From Pelagibacteraceae bacterium TMED124 (GTDB lineage Bacteria; Pseudomonadota; Alphaproteobacteria; Pelagibacterales; Pelagibacteraceae), in assembly GCA_002171275.2 (NCBI GenBank), contig NHFZ02000020.1:1-28144 (forward strand): DNA of 28,144 nucleotides, in the 5' to 3' direction. Shown here piece by piece: positions 15,531-23,931 of this stretch. A program made the translations under genes and the position numbers. Position 1 is the first letter of the stretch. Every line of letters starts with the position of its first letter. The notes beneath the pieces are model-generated. The model did no database searches, was not told where the DNA came from, and saw nothing but the letters and a program-made list of their open reading frames with translations.

Positions 15531-16694
15531 ATGAATAATAAATTTTTTTTTCCCTCAAAAAGATCAAATATTGACGCATTTAAAGTTATGCAGCTACTTT
15601 CAGATGCAAGTAACTTGGAAAATCATGGAAAAAAGGTTTACCACTTAGAACTTGGTGAACCGCCACAACTTACTCCTTTAATGGTAAAAAATGAAGTAAA
15701 GAAACTTATTAATTCAAATTTACCTGGTTATACTCCTTCAAATGGAATAAATGAGCTCAGAAAAAAAATTTCTAATTATTATAAATTTAAATATAAACTT
15801 GATATAAGTCACGATAATATTTTCGTTACGACAGGATCCTCAGGAGCATTTTTGTTATCTTTTATTTCTTGTTTTGATAAAGAAAAAAAAGTTGGAATAT
15901 TTAATCCCACTTATCCTGCTTACAGAAATATTTTAAAATCATTAAATATTGAGGTTATTGAAATATTCTCTAAACATTCTGAGATTTGTAAAATTGATTT
16001 TAAACAAATTGAAAAATTTAAGAATTTAGATGGTTTAATTATCTCGAACCCAAACAACCCTAATGGTCAGGTTTTCTCAAATAAGGAGTTAGGTTATATT
16101 TATAATTTTTGTTGCAAAAATAATATTTCACTAATATCTGATGAGATTTATCACGGAATTGAATTTGAAAAACCATCAAAATCAATATTAAATTTTGGTC
16201 CAAAAGCCATAGTAATAAATAGTTTTTCAAAGTATTTTTTAATGCCAGGATGGAGGTTAGGTTGGGCAATTATTCCTGATTCATTGAGAGAAAGCTTTTT
16301 AAAGTTATCTCAAAATCTTTTTATTTCATCGGGAAATATTGCACAATATTCTGCAGTTAAAATTTTTGAATGTATCGATGAATTAAACGATGTAGTAAAA
16401 AAATACTCAGTTTCAAGAGAGCAAATTTATAAACTATTGTCTGAAATAAAAGGGTTAAATTTTATAAAACCTGATGGAGCTTTTTATTTTTACTTGGATA
16501 TTACAAATTTCAATATAAATTCAGAGGTACTTACAAAAAAGATTTTGAAGGAAACAGGTATTGCACTTACACCAGGCACTGACTTTGATAAAAAGTTTGG
16601 ACACAGGACTTTGAGACTTGCCTTTTCAATTGACAACCAAAAAGTTATTGAGGCAGTAAATAAATTAAAAAATTGGTTTAAAGAAAACTATTGA
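15531..16694 (+). CDS. PLP-dependent class I/II aminotransferase
   Basis: A 387-residue fold-type I aminotransferase of the aspartate-aminotransferase superfamily. Seen in order: LELGEPPQLTP, GYTPSNGINELR, VTTGSSGAFLL binding the cofactor phosphate, ISNPNNPNGQVF with the ring-stacking Asn, SDEIYHGIEF, the Schiff-base lysine Lys234 in NSFSKYFLMPGWRLGW, and the substrate carboxylate arginine in LRLAFS near the end. The amino-acid substrate cannot be fixed from sequence; related alphaproteobacterial proteins beside these genes are annotated only as class I/II aminotransferases. The gene stands alone on its strand: divergent from the M48 gene, and its last seven bases overlap the convergent rne gene. 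Confidence 0.92.
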   Translation: MNNKFFFPSKRSNIDAFKVMQLLSDASNLENHGKKVYHLELGEPPQLTPLMVKNEVKKLINSNLPGYTPSNGINELRKKISNYYKFKYKLDISHDNIFVTTGSSGAFLLSFISCFDKEKKVGIFNPTYPAYRNILKSLNIEVIEIFSKHSEICKIDFKQIEKFKNLDGLIISNPNNPNGQVFSNKELGYIYNFCCKNNISLISDEIYHGIEFEKPSKSILNFGPKAIVINSFSKYFLMPGWRLGWAIIPDSLRESFLKLSQNLFISSGNIAQYSAVKIFECIDELNDVVKKYSVSREQIYKLLSEIKGLNFIKPDGAFYFYLDITNFNINSEVLTKKILKETGIALTPGTDFDKKFGHRTLRLAFSIDNQKVIEAVNKLKNWFKENY

Positions 16695-18754
16695 TTCCAC
16701 CAACCTTGTCTTTTTTCCTGGTTACCCTGGTTCTTGATAACTTCGAAATTTTTATTATTTTTTGGAATGTCATTTGAATCTTTACCTTTTAATTTATTTT
16801 TCTTAAAGTCTTTCACTTTTTGTCTGTAACTCTTTCTTTTATTCGATATGATATTTTGTTCCTTTGAATCTTGAATACTTTCTTTAGAACTAGATATTAG
16901 TGAGTTGTCTTTTTGAAAGCCTTTTGTTTTTTTAATTCTTTGATCATTTTTATTATTTTTTATTATTTTTTTTCCTTTTATTAAATTGCTTAATTTTTCC
17001 GAATCAATTTCTTTTTCTATGTTAGTTAAAATAACTTCATTTTGCTTGCAAATTATAAAGTCTAACTCCTTAAGCTCTTCTTCTACTATGATACTACCTT
17101 TTCTTTTTTCTAAAATTTTTGAGCTTGAGCTTTTTTCAAGTAGTGACTTTAATTCTTTACTACATACTATGTGAACATTTTCTTTTTTTTTGTCATAAGT
17201 AAGTTCTTCAAATACTCTGATCAGTTGATTTGTTAAAAAATGAATGGAAGGTACTCTTCCATATCCATTACAATGTGAGCACTTGATTGAAACTTTTGAG
17301 TCCTCATTAACTTTTAATCTCTGTCTTGAAAGTTCTAGTAAACCAAAATTACTTATTCTTCCTACCTGGACTCTTGCTCTGTCATTTTTTAAGTAATCTT
17401 TAAGTCTCTTTTCAACTTTAAAATTATGGTTTCTGTCTAGCATGTCTATAAAGTCAATAACAATTAGACCTGCTAAATCTCTAATCCTAATTTGCCTGCT
17501 GATTTCTTCTGCCGCTTCAAGGTTGGTTTGGAATGCTGTATCTTCAATATTTCGATTTTTTGTAAATTTACCTGAATTAATATCAATTGCAACAAGCGCT
17601 TCTGTTTGATTTATTACAAGATATCCACCTGATTTCAGATCTACATTTGGGTTGTTAATATCTACTATTTTTTTTTCAATTCCATGATTAAAAAAAATAG
17701 GCTTTTTATCTCTATATAACTTTAACTTCTTAACAGAATTAGGCATAAACTGTTTCACAATTTCTTTGCATTTAGAGAGAATAAATTTATCGTTGATTAA
17801 AACAGATTCATAAGAAGCATCAAAATAGTCTCTAAGACACCTTTTAATCAAGTTATCTTCTTCGTGAATTAAACATGGTGCATTAGATTTTATTGTTTTG
17901 GATGTAATTTCTTTCCATAACTTTATCAGTGAATTATAATCTCTTTTAATTTCTTTTAAGCCCATTGCTTCGCCAGCTGTTCTGATAATAGCACCCATGC
18001 CAGCTTCTATTTTTAGTTTGTTCAACACCTCTTTTAATTTTTTTCTTAGCTTTAAATCAATAATTTTTCTAGAAATACCTCCACCCTTATTAGTATTGGG
18101 CATTAATACACAATACTTTCCAGCTAATGAAAGTCTAGTTGTTACAGCTGCACCTTTATTTCCTCTTTCTTCTTTAACAACTTGAATTAAAATTACTTGG
18201 TTACTTTTAATTACTTCTTGAATACTATATTTTTTGTGAAAAATAACATTTTTGTTTCTTTTGGGAGCTCTAAAGTGTCTTTTTCTTTTAATTCTTGATT
18301 GAGGGTAGTCATCAATTGGTTTGTAATTGAAAAAATCAAATACTTTTGAAAGAAAACCTTCACCTTTATCATTTTTGTTTTTTTCTATTTGATTATTGTT
18401 TTCTTGATCTTCGTTAAAATTTTCATCGATGAAATTTTCTTCATCTTCGTTAATACTAAGGTTTTGCGATTCATTAAATTCCTGCTCTAATAATTTTTTC
18501 TTATCTGCAGTTGGTATTTTAAAGTAGTCAGGATGAATTTCGTTATAGGCCAAAAATCCGTGTTTCTTAGCACCATAATCAACAAAAGCTGCCTGAAGTG
18601 AAGGCTCAACTCTAATAATTTTTGCTAGATAAATATTTCCTTTTACTCTGTTATTCTTAAAACTTTCTGACTCATAATCAATCAAATCATTTTTATCGAC
18701 TATGGCAACTCTAACCTCATCATTTTGGTTAGCATCAATTAGCATTTGTTTCAT
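16688..18754 (-). CDS. rne: Ribonuclease E/G
   Basis: Endonuclease for mRNA decay and rRNA/tRNA processing. The 688-residue protein has an N-terminal S1 domain (about 36-210) interrupted by an acidic insert at 91-130 rich in Glu and Asn. The DNase-I-like catalytic domain follows with Mg-binding Asp391 (LVAIDINSGK) and Asp434 (IVIDFIDM), and the zinc-link motif CSHC (492-495). A Lys/Asn-rich disordered tail from about 585 ends in QGWWNQ, a tail motif typical of alphaproteobacterial RNase E. The tail favours RNase E over RNase G, though it is much shorter than in E. coli. AAAGGA six bases before the ATG is a good ribosome site. Upstream lies a 128-base region with an inverted repeat that could carry its promoter. 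Confidence 0.94.
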   Translation of the reverse strand: MKQMLIDANQNDEVRVAIVDKNDLIDYESESFKNNRVKGNIYLAKIIRVEPSLQAAFVDYGAKKHGFLAYNEIHPDYFKIPTADKKKLLEQEFNESQNLSINEDEENFIDENFNEDQENNNQIEKNKNDKGEGFLSKVFDFFNYKPIDDYPQSRIKRKRHFRAPKRNKNVIFHKKYSIQEVIKSNQVILIQVVKEERGNKGAAVTTRLSLAGKYCVLMPNTNKGGGISRKIIDLKLRKKLKEVLNKLKIEAGMGAIIRTAGEAMGLKEIKRDYNSLIKLWKEITSKTIKSNAPCLIHEEDNLIKRCLRDYFDASYESVLINDKFILSKCKEIVKQFMPNSVKKLKLYRDKKPIFFNHGIEKKIVDINNPNVDLKSGGYLVINQTEALVAIDINSGKFTKNRNIEDTAFQTNLEAAEEISRQIRIRDLAGLIVIDFIDMLDRNHNFKVEKRLKDYLKNDRARVQVGRISNFGLLELSRQRLKVNEDSKVSIKCSHCNGYGRVPSIHFLTNQLIRVFEELTYDKKKENVHIVCSKELKSLLEKSSSSKILEKRKGSIIVEEELKELDFIICKQNEVILTNIEKEIDSEKLSNLIKGKKIIKNNKNDQRIKKTKGFQKDNSLISSSKESIQDSKEQNIISNKRKSYRQKVKDFKKNKLKGKDSNDIPKNNKNFEVIKNQGNQEKRQGWWNQ

Positions 18755-18778
18755 TATAATTCCTTTAAACTTTACTTT

Positions 18779-18864
18779 TATTATTAATAAAAAATCAACA
18801 AATTACAAAAAAAAAAAGAACATATTGTTTTTTTTTGTAAAAAAACCACTATATTTAGTATAAT
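18779..18864. promoter_or_regulatory. Divergent rne/amidase promoter region with A/T-tract inverted repeat
   Basis: The largest gene-free stretch (18755-18882, 128 bases) holds an inverted repeat: TTAC plus nine A (18803-18815) pairs with nine T plus GTAA (18828-18840) around a 12-base loop. Each outer arm reads TTGTAA pointing away from the centre. On the plus strand TTGTAA (18835-18840) is followed after 18 bases by a perfect TATAAT (18859-18864), leading to the amidase start at 18883. On the minus strand TTGTAA (18808-18803) is followed after 17 bases by AATAAT, leading to rne. This looks like back-to-back promoters sharing an A/T tract that could act as an UP element; a hairpin in an RNA is the alternative. 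Confidence 0.55.
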
Positions 18865-18882
18865 TAAACTAAAAAACTTAAA

Positions 18883-19947
18883 TTGAAATTAATCATAAAA
18901 ACTATAATATATTTTTTATTTCTTTTTTACAGCAACGAATTATTTTCGTTAGAAATTAATAATGTTAGATACGGTTCGAACGCTGAAGTTAAAAGAATTG
19001 TCTTTGATATTTCTAATGATATTACCTTTAAAAATAAGGTCTCAAAAAACAAAATTGAAATTAAATTTGATAAAAACTTGTCTTTAAAAAAGACATTCAC
19101 AAAAAATAATGATTTAAAAGAAATAAATTTTGATACAGCAAGTAATTCAATAATTTTAGTTTTTAATAGAGATATTCATTCTCCTAATATCTATTTTCTT
19201 AAAAAAAAAAATAATGAGTTCGCTAGAGTCGTTATTGATTATAAAAATAAAGTAAAAAAAAGAAAAATAGTCGTTGTAGACCCTGGTCATGGCGGAAGGG
19301 ATTCGGGTGCTGTTGGCATTACTAAAATTTTTGAAAAAAATATAACACTTAAAGTTGCTTTATTATTAAAAAAAGAATTTAGCAAATACGATGAATTTCA
19401 TGTAATATTAACAAGAGAAAAAGATGTTTATTTAAAATTACGAGAAAGAACAAAGATTGCCAAAAATAGTAATGCTGATATATTCATTTCATTACACGCT
19501 GACTTTAATAAAAGTAGGAGGACGAGAGGTATATCACTTTACACATTGTCAGAAAAAGCATCTGATAAGGAAGCAGAGGACTTGGCTAGGAGAGAAAATA
19601 GATCAGATTTTTTAGGAAATATTGACCTATCTGCTGAAAGTTCAGAGGTGACTAATATTTTAATTGACCTTACAAAAAGAGAAACTTTAAACCAGTCAAG
19701 TCATTTGGTTAATTTTTTAATTAAAGATATAAAAAATGAAATGAATTTGTTAAAAAGAGCTCATAGATTCGCAGGTTTTGCTGTTTTAAAATCGCTTGAT
19801 ATACCATCAGTTTTAATTGAAATGGGATATTTGTCAAATAGAGAGGACTCTAAACTTTTAGTTAGTAGTAGTTATCAAAAAAAAATCACGTCGAATATAG
19901 TAAAAGCTGTTAAAAATTACTTTGATTGGATTGAAAAGAATAATTAA
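18883..19947 (+). CDS. AmiC-type N-acetylmuramoyl-L-alanine amidase
   Basis: Periplasmic zinc enzyme that cuts the amide between MurNAc and L-Ala in peptidoglycan during cell separation. The 354-residue protein has a signal peptide (1-22, IIKTIIYFLFLFYSNELFS), an AMIN domain (about 24-120), and an Amidase_3 domain starting at VVVDPGHGGRDSGA. Zinc ligands are His136, Glu151 and His205 (ISLHAD); the catalytic Glu313 lies in VLIEMGYLSN. The start is TTG at 18883: no ATG fits before the signal peptide. A perfect TATAAT ends 18 bases upstream, so the leader would be about 12 bases with no Shine-Dalgarno. PBP1A follows after 10 bases. Confidence 0.94.
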   Translation: MKLIIKTIIYFLFLFYSNELFSLEINNVRYGSNAEVKRIVFDISNDITFKNKVSKNKIEIKFDKNLSLKKTFTKNNDLKEINFDTASNSIILVFNRDIHSPNIYFLKKKNNEFARVVIDYKNKVKKRKIVVVDPGHGGRDSGAVGITKIFEKNITLKVALLLKKEFSKYDEFHVILTREKDVYLKLRERTKIAKNSNADIFISLHADFNKSRRTRGISLYTLSEKASDKEAEDLARRENRSDFLGNIDLSAESSEVTNILIDLTKRETLNQSSHLVNFLIKDIKNEMNLLKRAHRFAGFAVLKSLDIPSVLIEMGYLSNREDSKLLVSSSYQKKITSNIVKAVKNYFDWIEKNN

Positions 19948-19957
19948 ATAATTAATA

Positions 19958-22327
19958 ATGATGTCAAAAAGTTTTATAAATGTTTTTTATTCAATTCTAA
20001 TACTTTTATTTTCCGTATTTTTTTTTACAGTATTTATATTATTTTTTTTTGGTAAAGATCTTCCCAGTTTTGATAAGCTTTCATCTTATAAACCTAGATT
20101 GGTTTCAAAAATTTATACAGCAAATGGTAATTTTTTGGAAGATTATTCTAATGAAAATAGAGTATTTATTAAATACGAGGATATTCCTACTGAACTGATT
20201 AACTGTTTTTTAGTATCAGAAGATATAAATTTTTATAAGCACGATGGGATTGATTATAGAGGAATTTTAAGGGCCTTTTTAAAAAATGTCTCTAACACTT
20301 TTACTGACAAGAGATTACAGGGTGCATCTACAATAACTCAGCAAGTTGCTAAAAACTTTTTGCTAACCAATGAAATATCTTACACCAGAAAAATTAAAGA
20401 AATAATAATAGCTTTGAGAATGGAGAGAGTTCTTAGTAAAGAACAAATAATGGAATTGTATCTTAATGAAATATATTTAGGTAACGGTTCTTATGGAATT
20501 GCTTCAGCATCATTAAATTATTTCAATAAGTCTGTGACTGATCTTAAGGTTCATGAAATGGCAATGTTGGCTGCATTACCAAAAGCTCCCTCCACCTATA
20601 ACCCTTATCGAAATTCGATTAGGGCTCTTAAAAGAAGAAATTGGGTTATAAAAAGACTGTTGGATGAAAAATTTATAAAACTTGAAGAATATTCATCATT
20701 AATGAGTGAAGAACTTGTGTTATCAAAAAGTAAAAAAATTTTAAATAATAAAGCCTCTTTTTTTAAAGAAGAAGTCAGGAGAGAAATAATTTCAAGATTT
20801 AATGAACAGAAACTTTACGATAGCGGACTAACAATAATGACTACAATAAATGAAAAATTACAAGTTGCAGCTGAAGATTCATTTCGTAAAGGATTAAAAA
20901 ATTACTCAAAAAGGTCAGGATGGTATGGACCAATTAATAGTTTTAAGGTAGATCAAAATTTTGAATGGGTTAAGACTATTTCTAATTACAAGCAACCTGC
21001 TGGTCTTTACAAGGATGAGATAGCAATCGTAAAGAAAATAAAGCCAAAATTGATTGAAGTTATTACTAAAAATCAAAAAACTTTAACTATTAGTCGAGAC
21101 CAAATGACTATATTAAAATCTGAAAAAATTAATTGTAAGAAATATTTTAAACGAGGAGACGTTATTGTAATTTCTCTCAATAAAAAATTCGGTAAATATG
21201 AATTAAGTCAAATTCCAAAAGTAAATGGTGGTATGGTTGTGATTGAAAATAAAACTGGAAGAGTTCTTGCTATGGTAGGCGGGTATGACTCTAGTTCATC
21301 ATTTAATAGAGTTACTCAAGCTAATCGACAACTTGGGTCTTCATTTAAACCATTTGTTTATATTACTGCACTTGAAAATGGATACTCGCCAGTTAGCCGA
21401 ATACTTGATGCACCCTTCGTAATTGATGACCATTCAAAAGATGGAGTTTGGAGACCAACTAATTATGGAGAAAAATTTTATGGGCTAAGTACTTTGAGAC
21501 TTGGTATAGAAAAGTCAAGAAACCTCATGACAATAAGACTTTCTGATCAAGTTGGTTTAGATAAAATAGCTGAGTTATCAAAAAAACTTGATATTTATGA
21601 TGATTTTCCTTTTTTAATTTCTAGCTCTTTGGGTTCACTAGAAAGTTCTTTGTTGAAAATAACTTCTGCGTACTCATCAATCGCTAACGGAGGGTTTCTA
21701 ATTTCTCCAAGGTTAATTGATGTTATATATGATAATTCTGGAAAAATTATATTTAAAGGTGATAAAAGAAAATGTGTAAACTGTTCATTTGAAAATGATG
21801 ATTCTCTGACCAGTTCATTAATATTTGAGTTACCGAAACCAGAGATTAAACACAATACTAATAGGGTGTTTTCAGAAGAATCTGCCTACCAAATGATTTC
21901 TTTTTTAATGGGAGTCATACAAAGAGGAACTGCAAAAAATATCAATAGTTTCGAGTATCAAATTGCTGGTAAAACTGGTACTACTAATGAAAACCAGGAT
22001 GCATGGTTTATTGGGTTTTCATCAGAATTAACGGTTGGGGTTTTTGTTGGGCACGATGTTCCACAATCTTTAGGAAAATTTGAAACAGGTTCAAAAGTAG
22101 CAGCACCTATATTCCATGATTTCTTTAAAAATGTATATAAGAGTTACGTTCCTAAACCATTTAATATTCCAAAATCAATAAAATTTATTAACGTCGATAT
22201 AGCTACTGGTAAACCTAGTAATCAAAATTTCATAACTGAGTCTTTCAAAAACAACTTTGATTTTCAGAATAAATACGATATTAAAAAAGATTCCACTGAT
22301 GGTTTTCAATTTAAAGGATTTTATTAA
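19958..22327 (+). CDS. mrcA: Penicillin-binding protein 1A (bifunctional class A PBP)
   Basis: Polymerises and cross-links peptidoglycan at the outer face of the inner membrane. The 789-residue protein has a membrane anchor (8-31) and a GT51 glycosyltransferase domain with the catalytic glutamate in VSEDINFYKHDGID (Glu88) and GASTITQQVAKNF. A PBP1A-type OB-like insert follows (about 315-425), then a transpeptidase domain with SSFK (Ser461-Lys464), SRN (520-522) and KTGTTNE. The catalytic set is complete. Two ATGs stand in tandem at 19958 and 19961; either could be used. It lies between the amidase and prfB, a conserved alphaproteobacterial order, and its stop overlaps the prfB start by one base (TAATG). 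Confidence 0.96.
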   Translation: MMSKSFINVFYSILILLFSVFFFTVFILFFFGKDLPSFDKLSSYKPRLVSKIYTANGNFLEDYSNENRVFIKYEDIPTELINCFLVSEDINFYKHDGIDYRGILRAFLKNVSNTFTDKRLQGASTITQQVAKNFLLTNEISYTRKIKEIIIALRMERVLSKEQIMELYLNEIYLGNGSYGIASASLNYFNKSVTDLKVHEMAMLAALPKAPSTYNPYRNSIRALKRRNWVIKRLLDEKFIKLEEYSSLMSEELVLSKSKKILNNKASFFKEEVRREIISRFNEQKLYDSGLTIMTTINEKLQVAAEDSFRKGLKNYSKRSGWYGPINSFKVDQNFEWVKTISNYKQPAGLYKDEIAIVKKIKPKLIEVITKNQKTLTISRDQMTILKSEKINCKKYFKRGDVIVISLNKKFGKYELSQIPKVNGGMVVIENKTGRVLAMVGGYDSSSSFNRVTQANRQLGSSFKPFVYITALENGYSPVSRILDAPFVIDDHSKDGVWRPTNYGEKFYGLSTLRLGIEKSRNLMTIRLSDQVGLDKIAELSKKLDIYDDFPFLISSSLGSLESSLLKITSAYSSIANGGFLISPRLIDVIYDNSGKIIFKGDKRKCVNCSFENDDSLTSSLIFELPKPEIKHNTNRVFSEESAYQMISFLMGVIQRGTAKNINSFEYQIAGKTGTTNENQDAWFIGFSSELTVGVFVGHDVPQSLGKFETGSKVAAPIFHDFFKNVYKSYVPKPFNIPKSIKFINVDIATGKPSNQNFITESFKNNFDFQNKYDIKKDSTDGFQFKGFY

Positions 22328-23422
22328 TGAAATATGAAATTATGGAATTGTCTAATAATATTAAGGTTTTATTAAAAAACCTAAGGGGGTTTGTTTGAAA
22401 AAAAGAAAATTAATGAAAATCTTCTTAGTCTAAAGAATAACTTAGAAAATAAAGATAACTGGAATGATTTCGAAAAAACAAATAAAGATCTGAAGAAACT
22501 TAACTATCTTTCTAACTTTTTAAAATCAATTGGTGAACTCGAAAAATCCTATGAAGATACAATTGAACTTTTAAAAATTATCGATGAAAATACTAATGCC
22601 GATATGTATTTAGAGTTAGAAAATGAATTAAAAGTAATAGAAAAAGACGCAAATACACTGCATATTGAAACTTTAATGTCTGGAAAGGCTGATTCAAAAA
22701 ATGTTCTATTAGAGATTCATTCTGGGGCAGGGGGTGTTGAAGCTCAAGACTGGGTTGAGATGTTACTAAGGATGTATTCTAGATGGGCTGAATCAAAAAG
22801 CTTTAAATTACAAATTATAGACCAGAATGTTGGAGATGAGGCAGGACTAAAATCTGTAACATTAAAGATTGACGGTGAAAAAGCATATGGTTGGTTAAAA
22901 TTAGAAAATGGTATTCATAGGTTAGTAAGAATCTCTCCTTTTGATTCTCAATCCAGAAGACATACAAGTTTTGCCTCAGTATTTTGTTATCCTGAAGTTG
23001 ATAATACAGTTAATATTAAAATTGAAGATAAGGATCTGAAAATTGATACCTTTAGAGCTTCAGGGGCTGGAGGACAGCATGTAAATACAACAGATAGTGC
23101 AATAAGAATAACTCATGTTCCCACGAAAATTGTTGTTCAATGTCAAAATGATAGATCTCAACATAGAAATAAATCTACTGCTATGGAAATGCTAAAGTCA
23201 AAATTATATGAGTTGGAATTAGTTAAGGAAGAAGAGGAAAATAAAAAAAAAAGATCTCAAAAGAATGAGATTAGTTGGGGTAATCAAATTAGATCATATG
23301 TAATGCAACCATACACGATGGTTAAAGACCATAGGACGAAAACTGAAGTATCAGATGTGATTGCTGTTTTAAATGGTAATTTAGATAAACTTTTAGAGAG
23401 CCAATTGATTGCGTTAAGTTAA
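22327..23422 (+). CDS. prfB: Peptide chain release factor 2, programmed +1 frameshift
   Basis: Terminates translation at UAA and UGA. The gene starts at ATG 22327 with a 23-codon leader frame (MKYEIMELSNNIKVLLKNLR to GFV) that ends at TGA 22396. The main frame resumes at GAA 22397 (EKKKINENLL). Joined by +1 frameshifting the product is 364 residues, the normal RF2 length. The main frame has the RF2 recognition motif SPF in VRISPFDSQSRRH and the catalytic GGQ in GAGGQHVNTTDSA. An internal TTG at 22391 opens the main frame, but it lies inside the frameshift signal and is unlikely to be the start. RF2 shortage should promote frameshifting, giving autoregulation. Coupled to mrcA; its 3' end overlaps bcp by four bases. 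Confidence 0.96.
22384..22398 (+). promoter_or_regulatory. RF2 autoregulatory +1 frameshift site (AGGGGG...GTT TGA)
   Basis: AGG GGG TTT GTT TGA has the layout of the E. coli prfB site AGG GGG UAU CUU UGA: an internal Shine-Dalgarno-like AGGGGG, one spacer codon, a slippery codon ending in UU, then in-frame UGA. The difference is the slip codon: GUU (Val) in place of CUU (Leu). After the shift the P-site tRNA would face UUU, with a first-position mismatch for tRNA-Val. The base after UGA is A, where E. coli has C. Confidence 0.93.
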
Positions 23423-23877
23423 TTTAAATTTTTAACAAAATTTAAAACTTCATCAACATGTCCTTTTACCTTCACATTTCTCCATACTTTTATAAGCTTT
23501 AAATCTTCATCGAATAAGAATGTAGCGCGCTCAATGCCCATATATTTTTTACCATACATTGATTTTTCAACCCAAACACCAAATTTTTCACATATAGATA
23601 TATCATCTGAAATAAGGTCTATTGTTAAAGAATGCTTTGTAATAAACTTCTTGTGTTTTTCTATACTATCTTTTGAAACACCAAGAATTCTTGTATTAAG
23701 TTTGGTAAATTTATTTTTTGATTTTGAAAATTCTATTGCTTCAACTGTACAACCAGGTGTGTCATCTTTAGGGTAAAAATATATGATTAGGTTTTGGCCT
23801 TTTAAATCTTTGGTATTTATGATTTTATTTTCATCGATCTTAAAATTAAAATCATTTAATTTATCGTTTATATTCAT
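23419..23877 (-). CDS. bcp: Thioredoxin-dependent peroxiredoxin, BCP/PrxQ family
   Basis: Reduces hydrogen peroxide and organic hydroperoxides. The 152-residue protein carries YFYPKDDTPGCTVEAIEFS with the peroxidatic Cys43 in the PxxxT/SxxC motif, and later GVSKDSIEKHKKF and RATFLFDEDL. Many PrxQ proteins have the resolving cysteine five residues after the peroxidatic one; here that position is Ile48. The only other cysteine visible is in DISICEKFG, so the enzyme may act as a 1-Cys type or use a different pairing. It is convergent with prfB (four-base overlap) and divergent from the AsmA-like gene over a 54-base gap. Confidence 0.95.
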   Translation of the reverse strand: MNINDKLNDFNFKIDENKIINTKDLKGQNLIIYFYPKDDTPGCTVEAIEFSKSKNKFTKLNTRILGVSKDSIEKHKKFITKHSLTIDLISDDISICEKFGVWVEKSMYGKKYMGIERATFLFDEDLKLIKVWRNVKVKGHVDEVLNFVKNLN

Positions 23878-23912
23878 AAGAATTTATTTAATAATATTTA
23901 ATGGATAATTGT

Positions 23913-23918
23913 TATAGT
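23913..23918 (+). promoter_or_regulatory. Candidate -10 box for the AsmA-like gene
   Basis: TATAGT matches the sigma70 -10 consensus at five of six positions and ends 13 bases before the ATG at 23932. Transcription would begin only about six bases ahead of the start codon. I find no good -35 at the expected distance, and no Shine-Dalgarno, so this is tentative. Confidence 0.35.
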
Positions 23919-23931
23919 ATTGTAATATATT

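Noticed and set aside
18803..18840. Rho-independent terminator in the rne-amidase gap
   Set aside because: The inverted repeat consists almost only of A-T pairs and lies between divergent starts, where no transcript needs to end. A promoter role fits better.
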